A DNA stretch of 17,869 bases from JBCCAG01 sp050330955 (GCA_050330955.1 JBHJHJ010000057.1:1-17869), one strand, 5' to 3'; positions 7,726 to 15,470 are shown, counted from the stretch's first letter. Translations and numbers: made by a program. The notes: generated from the letters alone by a model not told the origin.

Positions 7726-8214
7726 GGGCTTTTACTTAAAAACGAATCTAAAGCGTGGGCTGATATAGGGGCTAGTTTAGCGCGGAGGTTGGGCGTGAGG
7801 CGGCTTGGGCCACCTATCCGGGGCTTGGGCTCAGGGGCGTTGAGTTTGTATCAACCATAGTGGCCCAATTTGTGGGGTATACCTACAGGCTATAGTCAGA
7901 TTAACGGTATCGACGATATGCCCATCATGATTCCGTTATATATCTTTGTCGAAATTGCGCCAATAGTGTTGCGCTAGCAGAGCCCTTCTGCGATCGCCCC
8001 TTATGTCGCCGACAGATCTTCATGATTGCGAATGCTGATTACGAATGCTGATTGTGAATATGGGGAGCAAACCGAGCAAAGTTATGCCTTTCCGTGCCAG
8101 AATCCAGGAAGCACACGCGGTATGATTGCTCTGTGACAGCGCTTTATCGCAGCTTAGCGTAACCAGCAGCCCTGTTGATTGTTCAAGACTATAACCACAG
8201 CGCCGATTCAGTAT
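7726..8214. promoter_or_regulatory. Divergent intergenic region between topA and ndhB
   Basis: About 490 bp with no credible gene on either strand; it must hold the promoters of topA and ndhB. A possible but weak promoter toward ndhB is TTGTGG (7870-7875) with TATAGT (7891-7896); the spacer is only 15 bp, and it would leave a leader of about 310 bases. A short tandem repeat lies at 8024-8059 and a HIP1 site near 7990. No terminator is expected because the genes diverge. Confidence 0.4.
8024..8059. repeat. 13-bp tandem repeat, about 2.8 copies
   Basis: Units GATTGCGAATGCT (8024-8036), GATTACGAATGCT (8037-8049) and a partial GATTGTGAAT (8050-8059) are directly adjacent. They lie about 155 bases before the ndhB start, in its upstream or leader region. 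Function unknown; slippage is the simplest explanation. Confidence 0.75.
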
Positions 8215-9783
8215 ATGGATATTGCTAATTTATCGAGCCAACTCAATGCCGGAGCGATCCTGCCAGAAGGGATTGTGATTTTGACCTTGCTCATTGTACT
8301 GGTGGGTGACTTGGTCGCGGGGCGAACGGCTTCAGCCCGCTGGACGCCCTATGTCGCGGTTGCTGGGCTGGTGGGGACCTTGATTCCGCTCTATTGGCAG
8401 TGGAACAGTGGCGCAACTTCCGCCTTTTTGGGAGCTTACACCTCGGATCCGCTCAGCGTCGTCTTCAGGGGCATTATCGCCCTGTCCACTGCGCTCACCA
8501 TTCTGATTTCGGTGCGCTATGTCCAGCGGTCCGGCACCCCCCTAGCCGAATTCATCGTAATTCTGCTGACGGCCACCATCGGCGGCATGTTTCTTTCAGG
8601 GGCGACGGAGCTGGTGATGATCTTTGTCTCACTGGAAACCCTGAGTATTTCCTCCTACTTGCTGACGGGGTACATGAAGCGTGACCCCCGCTCCAACGAG
8701 GCGGCCCTCAAATATCTGCTGATTGGCGCGGCTAGCTCTGCCATTTTCCTCTACGGTTCATCTCTGCTCTACGGCCTCTCCGGCGGCGAGACCCGGCTGG
8801 CGGCGATCGCCACCCAGCTTACCAACAGCGACGATTTAGGGCTGCTGATTGCCCTGGTGTTTGTGATTGCGGGCATCGCCTTTAAGATCGCCGCCGTCCC
8901 CTTTCACCAGTGGACACCGGACGTTTATGAGGGCTCTCCCACCCCCATCGTGGCCTTCTTGTCCGTCGGCTCTAAAACTGCGGGCTTTGCCCTAGCCGTG
9001 CGGCTGCTGGTCACCGCCTTCCCTTTGATCTCCGACCAGTGGCAGTTTGTGCTCACGGCTCTGGCGGCGCTGAGCATGGTGCTGGGTAATGTGGTGGCCC
9101 TGGCCCAAACCAGCATGAAGCGGCTGCTGGCCTACTCTTCTATTGGTCAGGCGGGCTTCGTGATGATTGGTCTGGTGGTGGGTACCGAAGCCGGCTACGC
9201 CAGCATGGTGTTCTACCTGTTGGTGTACCTGCTGATGAACCTAGGGGGCTTCGCCTGCATCATCCTGTTTACCCTGCGCACGGGCACAGACGAGATCACT
9301 GAGTACAGCGGTCTATATCAAAAGGACCCGCTGCTCACGCTGGCTCTGAGCATCTGCCTGCTGTCTTTGGGCGGAATTCCGCCGTTGGCTGGGTTCTTCG
9401 GCAAAATCTACCTGTTTTGGGCCGGCTGGCAGGCTGACGCCTACGGTCTGGTGCTGCTGGGCCTTGTCACCAGCGTCGTCTCCATCTACTACTACATCCG
9501 CGTGGTGAAGATGATGGTGGTTAAAGAGCCCCACGAGATGTCGGACGCCGTTAAAAATTACCCCGAGGTGCGCTGGAATCTGCCGGGAATGCGCCCCATT
9601 CAGGTGGCAATTGTGATTACCTTAGTGGGCACCTCCCTCGCCGGTATCCTCTCTAACCCGCTGTTTGCGATCGCTAACGGTTCTATCACCCGCACGCCCC
9701 TGTTTGAGGCAACCCTTAACGCACCCGCGGCGGTGGCCCTACCCGAGGCAGCTCTACCTGAAACCTCAGAAGCAGCGCTGTAA
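8215..9783 (+). CDS. ndhB: NAD(P)H-quinone oxidoreductase subunit 2 (NdhB)
   Basis: Membrane subunit of the cyanobacterial NDH-1 complex in the thylakoid membrane. It is one of the antiporter-like proton-pumping subunits used in respiration, cyclic electron flow and CO2 uptake. The protein is hydrophobic throughout with about 14 predicted membrane helices. It shows the family signature around A-V-P-F-H-Q-W-T-P-D-V-Y-E-G-S-P-T-P and the conserved block L-S-L-G-G-I-P-P-L-A-G-F-F-G-K. I choose ATG at 8215, giving 522 residues and the usual start M-D-I-A-N-L-S-S-Q-L-N-A-G. The open frame extends to a TTG at 8179, but those 12 extra residues (MFKTITTAPIQY) are not typical of the family. It is a single gene, divergent from topA and convergent with the PEP-synthase-like gene, with only 5 bp between stop codons. 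Confidence 0.96.
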   Translation: MDIANLSSQLNAGAILPEGIVILTLLIVLVGDLVAGRTASARWTPYVAVAGLVGTLIPLYWQWNSGATSAFLGAYTSDPLSVVFRGIIALSTALTILISVRYVQRSGTPLAEFIVILLTATIGGMFLSGATELVMIFVSLETLSISSYLLTGYMKRDPRSNEAALKYLLIGAASSAIFLYGSSLLYGLSGGETRLAAIATQLTNSDDLGLLIALVFVIAGIAFKIAAVPFHQWTPDVYEGSPTPIVAFLSVGSKTAGFALAVRLLVTAFPLISDQWQFVLTALAALSMVLGNVVALAQTSMKRLLAYSSIGQAGFVMIGLVVGTEAGYASMVFYLLVYLLMNLGGFACIILFTLRTGTDEITEYSGLYQKDPLLTLALSICLLSLGGIPPLAGFFGKIYLFWAGWQADAYGLVLLGLVTSVVSIYYYIRVVKMMVVKEPHEMSDAVKNYPEVRWNLPGMRPIQVAIVITLVGTSLAGILSNPLFAIANGSITRTPLFEATLNAPAAVALPEAALPETSEAAL

Positions 9784-9788
9784 AACTG

Positions 9789-12290
9789 TTAAGACGTAGG
9801 CGGCTGGATGGATAGGGGAGCTTCCGCAGCGGTAATTGCCTCTCGCACCATTGCCGCCGCCGCTGGCGGAACCGAAATGGTGTCAATGCCCCAGTCGATC
9901 AGCGACGCAATCAGGTGGGGGTGCTGACTCGGCAGGTCGCCGCAGATGGCGCTCGGAATGCCCAGCGCTCCCGCCTGCTCAATCATCTGTTGAATCGCCC
10001 GCAGGAGGGCCGGATGGGCCTGGAACCGACTGCTTAGCTCGGGCTGGCTGCGATCGGCGGCAAATAGGAGCTGGGTCAGATCGTTACTGCCGATGGCAAT
10101 TCCCTCAACGCCAGCCTGGACATAGTCCGATAGGAGCAGCAGCGCCGACGGCACCTCCGCCATAATCCACAGCTGAAAACTCTCCACCTGGTTCAGTGTA
10201 GTCCTGTGAACCACTTGCTGGGCCACCGTGAACTCTTCTACAGAACGGACGAAGGGCAGCACAAGGCGTAAATTGGAGTATCCCGCCTGCTGAACCTGCT
10301 TCAGGGCATCGAGTTCGGCTTCAAACAAATCGAGTTGATGGCCGTAGCTATAGGTGCCGTGGTTGCCTAAAACGGGGTTTCGCTCATAGACCCGGGGACT
10401 GCCCTCCAGGTGGGAAAACTCGTCAGAGCGTAGATCCAGGGTGCGGTAGTGCACGGGGTCTGGAAACACCGCTGCCGCCAGCTGACTGACCTTGGCGGCG
10501 ATGCGGGCAATGAGCTGGGGCCGATTTCCAGAGGCCAGCCAGTGAAGCGGGTGCCGTCGCTCAAGCAGGGGCAGCAGCAGCAGCTCCGAGCGCAGCAGCC
10601 CAATACCGTCGATGGGGGTATTGGTCACGGGGTAGAGCTGAGCAAGGCTGCTGAGGTTGAGCATTAATTTAGTTCGCTGCGCCTTCGGCGTGAGAGAAAG
10701 GCTGCAGAAGCTGCCGATGGGCCGAATGCGGTATTCCCGCGAGCTGAGAGATTTTGGCTCAAACGGGGACTTTCGGGCCAAATCCATCAGGGCTTGCCGA
10801 TGCTTTGGCGTGCCTGACTCAGAAGAGCGGGCGGCAGAAGTCGCGTCTGAGGAAGATGCACTGGAAGACAGCGGCGTAATGCTGCCGCGATCGCCATCAA
10901 GCAGTACCCTATCCCCGTTTTGCAGTAGACGGGTCGCCCCAGACGCGCCGACCACTGCAGGAATGCCTAGCTCTCGGGTCAAAATAGCGGCATGGCTGGT
11001 CATGCTCCCCTGGTCGGTGATGACGCCAATAGCCTGTTGAATCACAGGCATCCAGTCTGGGGTCATGTCTTCCGCGAGCAAAATGGCCTTGGGCGGTATC
11101 CAGTCTTCAGGGGAAGTCACGTGGTAGACAGGCCCCTGTACCCTGCCGGGGGAAGCCCCCAAACCAACGAGGTCAGCAGAGCGGGGAATATGGGATGCTG
11201 CAAGCTGAGGCCCTATAGGCAGCGCGGCCTTGTACGTTGCGCTACGGGGTTCACTGCCGTGGGCCGGGCGGGCTGCTGGTGCCTGCGTAAACTGGGTAAT
11301 ATACACGGCGTCGCCGCGATCGCCGCAGAGGAGCCACTCTAGCTTGAGCCGGGGCGAGCCGCCTTGGGCGGAATCGCCCTTCGTCATAGTCTCCTCGTAG
11401 CCCGCAATGGCTTTCCCCAGGGCCACAAGCCGCTGCTGCTGGTCCGCACCGAGGACGGTCCCCGCTGCGGCGCGGTGCTGCAGCAGCGAGGATGGCATGT
11501 GGGTTAGCAGCCCTGAAGGACGCTCTGCCTCTGCTGTAGGCGATTTTGCGGGCTCAAACCAGTAGGCATAGGCTTGCTGAGCCGCGGTTTCCTCTGTCTG
11601 GCCCGTATTGAAGTCTAAGCGGTATTGCTCCGGCAGTGCCTCGCCTAGAGTCAGGGCATAGCCTAAGCCCTGTACGCTTTTAATCGTCAGCACGCCGCCT
11701 TCGATTTCCAGATCCCCTGAGGCAGCAGCGGGCAACAGCGGCTGAATCATAACGGCCAGCTTCACCCGGTCGAGAGAAATGCCCCGACGCTGCCAGTAGA
11801 ACAGGCTGCTGGCCTGAAACAGCTGTGCCCATACTGCTTTAATGCCGTCAGCAACCGCCTCCAAATCAGCATGAATAAGCCGCGACTGGAACAGCCCCTC
11901 TGGGAGCGGCGGCTCTGTCTCCACCACATCTATAGAAGGCCGGAGTATAAGTGCGGCGGAGTGCAGCGCAGCGATATGCTTTGCCAGGCGCGATCGCCAT
12001 TCTTGAGGGAGTGGCTGCGATCGCACTGCCATTTGTAGCTGCTGCGCAACGGATTGGAGCTGGTAAGAATCACCGCTTTTGACCCGCAGTGCAGCAGCGG
12101 GCAGCCCCAAAGCTAGCGGTTCTCCCCAGTCGATGTAAGCTAAAAACTGCTGCCACATCGGCACGGTCACGACAAATCCCGGCACGCATGGATGGCCCTG
12201 CTGCTGTAGGGTCGCAAGACACGCTGCTTTTCGACCCACAACTTGTGGATCTTCAGCCTGTAAATTGTCAAGGAAATGAAAGGGAATCAT
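9789..12290 (-). CDS. Divergent PEP-synthase-like protein (PEP-utilizing enzyme family)
   Basis: An 833-residue protein with the three-part plan of phosphoenolpyruvate synthase/PPDK. Residues of about 1-340 are an ATP-grasp (PPDK_N) half, with V-G-R-K-A near the start and Q-G-L-G-Y-A-L-T-L-G-E-A later. It lacks the usual VRSS-A-ED block (here L-I-L-R-P-S-I-D) and the SGV-x-FT loop. The swivelling phosphohistidine domain is intact, with H433 in S-M-T-S-H-A-A-I-L-T-R-E-L-G-I-P. A Ser-rich linker follows. The C-terminal TIM barrel keeps G-I-G-L-L-R-S-E-L, R-S-D-E-F, I-A-I-G-S-N-D-L-T-Q and C783 in A-I-C-G-D. However, the PEP-binding G-x-R-G-x-x-R block reads G-N-H644-G-T-Y-S-Y. It may therefore be a reduced-activity or regulatory paralogue rather than a true PpsA. 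ATG at 12290 is preferred to a TTG at 12317, because homology starts near M-I-P-F-H-F; no clear ribosome-binding site is seen before either. Confidence 0.85.
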   Translation of the reverse strand: MIPFHFLDNLQAEDPQVVGRKAACLATLQQQGHPCVPGFVVTVPMWQQFLAYIDWGEPLALGLPAAALRVKSGDSYQLQSVAQQLQMAVRSQPLPQEWRSRLAKHIAALHSAALILRPSIDVVETEPPLPEGLFQSRLIHADLEAVADGIKAVWAQLFQASSLFYWQRRGISLDRVKLAVMIQPLLPAAASGDLEIEGGVLTIKSVQGLGYALTLGEALPEQYRLDFNTGQTEETAAQQAYAYWFEPAKSPTAEAERPSGLLTHMPSSLLQHRAAAGTVLGADQQQRLVALGKAIAGYEETMTKGDSAQGGSPRLKLEWLLCGDRGDAVYITQFTQAPAARPAHGSEPRSATYKAALPIGPQLAASHIPRSADLVGLGASPGRVQGPVYHVTSPEDWIPPKAILLAEDMTPDWMPVIQQAIGVITDQGSMTSHAAILTRELGIPAVVGASGATRLLQNGDRVLLDGDRGSITPLSSSASSSDATSAARSSESGTPKHRQALMDLARKSPFEPKSLSSREYRIRPIGSFCSLSLTPKAQRTKLMLNLSSLAQLYPVTNTPIDGIGLLRSELLLLPLLERRHPLHWLASGNRPQLIARIAAKVSQLAAAVFPDPVHYRTLDLRSDEFSHLEGSPRVYERNPVLGNHGTYSYGHQLDLFEAELDALKQVQQAGYSNLRLVLPFVRSVEEFTVAQQVVHRTTLNQVESFQLWIMAEVPSALLLLSDYVQAGVEGIAIGSNDLTQLLFAADRSQPELSSRFQAHPALLRAIQQMIEQAGALGIPSAICGDLPSQHPHLIASLIDWGIDTISVPPAAAAMVREAITAAEAPLSIQPPTS

Positions 12291-12565
12291 ATTTGCTTGA
12301 CGCTGTGCTGAGAGCAAACTGACTCAGGTCCGCTCAATCTCTCTCAGAATATGGCACTCGGTACGGTTAGGGCGGTTCGATTGAAGAAGCTCAAGAAAAA
12401 TTAAACCTGATTAGAGCCGCTACGTTAGTCTTAGGAGTGAGCTTTGAGGGAGACGGGACAGGACTTTAGCTTGCACCGCCAGTGTGGTAGCGCAGGTTTC
12501 GGTAGGATTACGATCGCCGCAAGATTGCGATCGCCATAGGGAAACACTTCACGTGGCTCCACTCT

Positions 12566-12583
12566 GACACAGATGACACAGAT
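12566..12583. repeat. 9-bp perfect tandem repeat
   Basis: GACACAGAT occurs twice back to back (12566-12574 and 12575-12583), 12 bases before the 22-bp duplication. It may belong to the same repeat-prone stretch. Confidence 0.75.
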
Positions 12584-12595
12584 TAGGTCGCTGGC

Positions 12596-12639
12596 ACCTC
12601 CCATCCAAAGTGATAGAACCTCCCATCCAAAGTGATAGA
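12596..12639. repeat. Perfect 22-bp tandem duplication
   Basis: The 22-mer starting ACCTCCCATCC and ending GTGATAGA occurs at 12596-12617 and again, without a gap, at 12618-12639, with no mismatch. It lies 82 bases before the next start codon. Perfect identity in non-coding DNA indicates a recent event, or two copies of a binding site. Confidence 0.9.
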
Positions 12640-12721
12640 TTAAAGGACCGACTTTCAGCCGGATCAGGCAGCCATTCATCGCTTTATTCTATTCGTTCCC
12701 TCACGGACCCTCGCCACAACA

Positions 12722-13771
12722 ATGCTTCAGGCCAGCGACCCAGCAGCACAGCCGCACGACCTACAAGTTTCATCGATTGATGCCATCTCTCCCCCCTTCC
12801 AACTTCCCGACCCAGAAGATGACAGCATCTCAGACGTCGAATTTCAGCAGCAGGTGACCGTGGCGTGGCAAATTTGCCATCGGTTTGACCTGCAGACCGA
12901 TATTTGGCGGGGCCGCATTCTGACCACCGTGCGCGATCGCGAGAGCCGCCGAGGCGACGGTCGGGGCAGCGGATTTTTAAACTGGCTCAAGGACCATGAG
13001 ATCAGCAAATCGCAGGCCTACCGGCTGATTGAGCTGGCCGACAGTGCCGACGCGGTGTTTGAGGAGGGCTGGCTTCAGCCCGAGGACGTCAACCAGTTCA
13101 GCAAGCAGGCCTTTTTAGAAACCACCCAGGCCGCGCCGGAAGTGCGGCAGCTGGTGAGTGAGGCAGCGCAGCGGGGTGATCGCATCACGCGGCAGGGGGT
13201 GCGCCAGCTCTCAGACGACTGGAGCGCCATGACCTCGGAACTGGTGCCCGACACGGTGCGGCAGAAAGTGGCTAGCGACGTCATTCCCACCCGCTATGTC
13301 GGCCCCCTGGTAAAAGAGCTGGAAAAGCTGCCCCAGACCCATCAAGCCTCACTACAAGAGGAATTAGAGGAGAACCCCGACCTGGACACGCTGAAGCAGG
13401 TGACGGCAGACGCCCGCGCCCTAGCCAAATACCTGGCCGCGGCTGAGCAGGTGCAGGCGATTCGGGAGACGGTGGATATGGAGGCGGCCCTAGACGAAGC
13501 CCTGCGGGTGGGGTGCCTGACGGCGGCGGCGGACATGGTGCAGCAGTCGGGGCAGCTTGAGCAGGCGATCGCCCGGGTCTACACCACCTGGAAGCGGGTG
13601 GTTCAGCTTTCGGAGCGGGTCTATGTGGACAGCGGTGCAAGCACGCCCCATTTGCGATCGCTGCTGGCCCACTTGGAGCCACTGACGGGGGAGACGGTGG
13701 AGATTCAGATGGGGGAGCCGGACAGCGGCTTTTTCCGGCAGATTCGCCTCACCATCGACGATGAGACCTAG
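12722..13771 (+). CDS. Conserved cyanobacterial helical protein, possible HTH, function unknown
   Basis: A 349-residue soluble protein that resembles a family I associate with cyanobacteria, but no function is known to me. Residues 1-35 are Pro/Asp/Ser-rich and probably disordered. Residues of about 40-110 contain an Arg-rich stretch (R-D-R-E-S-R-R-G-D-G-R) and a helical segment F-L-N-W-L-K-D-H-E-I-S-K-S-Q-A-Y-R-L-I. That segment looks like a helix-turn-helix as in DUF3102-type plasmid and phage proteins. The middle (about 110-250) is predicted all-helical with I-T-R-Q-G-V-R-Q-L and Y-V-G-P-L-V-K-E-L-E-K-L-P. The C-terminal part has Y-T-T-W-K-R and ends in a short mixed region. There is no signal peptide, membrane helix or catalytic motif. 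A nucleic-acid-binding role is an inference from the HTH-like segment only. The start is ATG at 12722; the end is 16 bp from the convergent MarR gene. Confidence 0.75.
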   Translation: MLQASDPAAQPHDLQVSSIDAISPPFQLPDPEDDSISDVEFQQQVTVAWQICHRFDLQTDIWRGRILTTVRDRESRRGDGRGSGFLNWLKDHEISKSQAYRLIELADSADAVFEEGWLQPEDVNQFSKQAFLETTQAAPEVRQLVSEAAQRGDRITRQGVRQLSDDWSAMTSELVPDTVRQKVASDVIPTRYVGPLVKELEKLPQTHQASLQEELEENPDLDTLKQVTADARALAKYLAAAEQVQAIRETVDMEAALDEALRVGCLTAAADMVQQSGQLEQAIARVYTTWKRVVQLSERVYVDSGASTPHLRSLLAHLEPLTGETVEIQMGEPDSGFFRQIRLTIDDET

Positions 13772-13787
13772 ATCAGGTTTACGCCTT

Positions 13788-14411
13788 TCACCCACCTGTA
13801 GCCTGAAGCGGGTGATCGGGACAATCAATCTGCAAGTGTTTATCGCCAAAGGGCGCATCCACAAAAGCGCAGTGGTGCGGATAATCAGGGTTTGGATAAA
13901 CGTTGGGACGAAAATACGGACAGGTCACGCACATCCGAGCCACGGTGATGTTTCCTTGGTCCTGAAGCTTGAGGATAATTTTAATTAGACCCTGCAGGAA
14001 CACGACCTGCTCGTCGGGGGAGAGTTCGTCAACTGCGGTTTTCAAAAAGTCTGCCCAGCCCATGGCTTGCGCAGCCTGCTGCTGACCTGCCGGTGTAAGG
14101 GTGATGGCGATCGCCCGTCGGTCGTCCTCGGCCTTTTTCTTTTGGACCAGCGCTTTCTCTACGAGGGTTGTGACTGCATCACTCGCAGTTGCTGCCGTAA
14201 CGCCTAATGCTTTGGCCACCGCCGACAGCCGCATTCCCGAGGCGTCATGGGTGCTCAGCAGCGCCAAAATCTGCCCTTGCGTCGGAGAGAGCCCTGCCGT
14301 GCCGGCATCTTGCCAAGACTGACTCTTGAGTGCCAGGCTCACTTTACTGAGCCCGGCGGTCACCCGCTGCGTAATATCGTTGTCGGCACTGTCGAATGGG
14401 TTTTGCTGCAC
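13788..14411 (-). CDS. MarR-family transcriptional regulator with Cys/His-rich tail
   Basis: A 207-residue DNA-binding regulator. Residues of about 40-115 form the MarR winged helix: L-S-P-T-Q-G-Q-I-L-A-L-L, L-S-A-V-A-K-A-L-G-V-T-A-A-T-A-S-D-A-V recognition helix region, D-D-R-R-A wing, then L-T-P-A-G. A helical dimerisation segment follows to about 155. The C-terminal 50 residues are an addition absent from ordinary MarR proteins. They carry C161-x2-C164, H179-H180-C181, C197 and H200, a pattern that suggests binding of zinc, an iron-sulfur cluster or haem. Start is GTG at 14411: a stop codon lies just upstream in frame and the next ATG (Met60) would remove half the winged helix. A globin-like remnant lies upstream on the same strand. 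The target genes are unknown; autoregulation is plausible for the family. Confidence 0.88.
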   Translation of the reverse strand: MQQNPFDSADNDITQRVTAGLSKVSLALKSQSWQDAGTAGLSPTQGQILALLSTHDASGMRLSAVAKALGVTAATASDAVTTLVEKALVQKKKAEDDRRAIAITLTPAGQQQAAQAMGWADFLKTAVDELSPDEQVVFLQGLIKIILKLQDQGNITVARMCVTCPYFRPNVYPNPDYPHHCAFVDAPFGDKHLQIDCPDHPLQATGG

Positions 14412-14532
14412 GGTGCGCTACTGCCTGACGGTCGCTGTAAACCACAATCCCAGTCTAGTGCAGAGTCTTTGGCACCGGACCGGGATGGAATAAGGCTAAT
14501 ATCACCTGGTGAGCAGCGATCGCAAAAGAGGA
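14412..14532. other. Gap between globin remnant and MarR gene
   Basis: About 120 bp upstream of the MarR start, presumably containing its promoter. A HIP1-like GCGATCGC occurs near 14517. No complete gene or clear promoter hexamers are visible. Confidence 0.35.
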
Positions 14533-14640
14533 TTACACCGTCTCACTCAACATGATTTGAGTTACTGCTTGATAAGCCTCTGCCCAGGCGTTGTGAACCG
14601 TAGGCGTCCAGTCTTTACCCAGTAATTCCTCAAACGTTCC
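14533..14640 (-). pseudogene. C-terminal remnant of a globin gene
   Basis: On the minus strand an open frame ending in TAA at 14533-14535 encodes G-T-F-E-E-L-L-G-K-D-W-T-P, then T-V-H-N-A-W-A-E-A-Y, then Q-A-V-T-Q-I-M-L-S-E-T-V. This resembles the end of a bacterial globin: the loop and H helix typically read T-L-E-x-x-L-G-x-x-W-T-P-E-V, then A-W-x-x-A-Y, then I-M. There is no start codon or haem-binding F helix. The frame continues only to a stop at 14674-14676, and that part is already inside the neighbouring intact gene in another frame. The remaining globin sequence is therefore absent, so this is a 5'-truncated fragment. It lies upstream of, and in the same orientation as, the MarR gene. 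Confidence 0.6.
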
Positions 14641-15410
14641 TACGACTGCTGAACGCGATAGGGCAGGCTCAAATCACCAGAACCGACGCTATAAACCTTG
14701 TAGACACCGAGCATAGGGCGATCGCTATCGGAGGTGTTGACCTCCATGTAGGCGACTACACCGTCAAAGTTGAAGTCGGTGACCTGATTGACCCGCTGAG
14801 CCGGAACTAAAACCCGTAGTGCAGTCTGGTCAGTTACAACGGCAAAGCCGGGAGAGTCCAGGTATAGGGGCATGCCCGGGTTGGTGGGCGGCAGCGCCAC
14901 GCTGCGGTCTCCTTCAGAAAACGCTTGAACGGCCAAGCCGCCAGAAACCCGCTCGTCTGGACCTAGAAGCACCCAGTGGGTGTGCCAAATCACGCCGTCA
15001 TTAGCGTAATCGCGATCGCCGTTTTCATCCCACAGAGGCGTGTCGTCAAAGTCAGGATGAGAGGTGACGGCCAGGGCAACGATGCCTTCTCTGGAATCAA
15101 AGCCCACATCTTCGGACTTCAAAGTTGTGGGGAAGACGTAGCCAAGCACAGGGGCACCGTCCAGTTGACCAGCGGGCTGAGGTAGGGTCGCCCCCACTGC
15201 ATCGCCAAGCTGCTGCTCGAACACCAGCAGATTTAAATCGGTTAGATAACGGACGTTGACCGACTGAATTTCGAGGGCCGGTGCTTGGGTGAGGGGGCTG
15301 ACAGTGTGGGCGGGCTGGGCCTGCGCCGACGTTTCAAGGTTGGATAGGCCACCAATCAGCAGGCAGGTGCAGAACACACCGACAAACCAGCGGAAGAGAG
15401 AACGAGACAT
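14640..15410 (-). CDS. Secreted protein of unknown function
   Basis: A 256-residue protein with a clear signal peptide: M-S-R-S-L-F-R-W, hydrophobic F-V-G-V-F-C-T-C-L-L-I-G-G, cleavage near A-Q-A at residues 29-31. The mature part is beta-rich with few Lys. It contains N-V-R-Y-L-T-D-L-N-L-L-V-F-E near the start. A D-E-N-G-D-R-D run (128-134) resembles a calcium-binding loop, and W-H-T-H-W lies at 142-146 with a possible metal-binding His pair. D-F-N-F-D-G (212-217) is a second acidic loop. I do not recognise a named family. The start ATG at 15410 is supported by AGGAG nine bases upstream and by a strong promoter. Its stop codon lies at the edge of the globin remnant. Confidence 0.8.
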   Translation of the reverse strand: MSRSLFRWFVGVFCTCLLIGGLSNLETSAQAQPAHTVSPLTQAPALEIQSVNVRYLTDLNLLVFEQQLGDAVGATLPQPAGQLDGAPVLGYVFPTTLKSEDVGFDSREGIVALAVTSHPDFDDTPLWDENGDRDYANDGVIWHTHWVLLGPDERVSGGLAVQAFSEGDRSVALPPTNPGMPLYLDSPGFAVVTDQTALRVLVPAQRVNQVTDFNFDGVVAYMEVNTSDSDRPMLGVYKVYSVGSGDLSLPYRVQQS

Positions 15411-15441
15411 TATTCAGAACTCCTAAGCATAGGACTCCTAA

Positions 15442-15470
15442 ATAATGTCATGCGGGCTTGGCTGTGTCAA
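15442..15470 (-). promoter_or_regulatory. Sigma70-type promoter of the secreted-protein gene
   Basis: On the minus strand, TTGACA (15465-15470) and CATTAT (15442-15447) are separated by exactly 17 bp. Transcription would start around 15435, giving a leader of about 25 bases with an AGGAG ribosome-binding site before the ATG at 15410. This is the best promoter in the window. Confidence 0.8.

Larger units (their letters stand above)
12318..12721. other. Divergent intergenic region with short tandem duplications
   Basis: About 400 bp between the divergent PEP-synthase-like gene and the helical unknown protein, presumably holding both promoters. It contains a 9-bp tandem repeat (12566-12583), a perfect 22-bp tandem duplication (12596-12639) and HIP1-like GCGATCGCC near 12527. 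An 82-codon open frame on the minus strand (12431-12679) spans the duplication but looks like chance. No RNA gene was recognised. Confidence 0.5.

Noticed and set aside
8179..8214. NdhB start at TTG 8179, adding 12 residues
   Set aside because: The extra residues are not part of the conserved NdhB N-terminus; ATG at 8215 gives the expected M-D-I-A-N-L-S-S-Q-L start.
12291..12317. PEP-synthase-like gene start at TTG 12317
   Set aside because: Family similarity begins after the ATG at 12290, and no ribosome-binding site supports the TTG.
12431..12679. 82-codon minus-strand open frame as a small gene
   Set aside because: It spans the 22-bp duplication, has no recognisable motif or ribosome-binding site, and its composition looks like translated spacer.
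13281..13682. Pro/Ala-rich 133-codon frame antisense to the helical protein gene
   Set aside because: High-GC antisense shadow of a well-supported coding frame.
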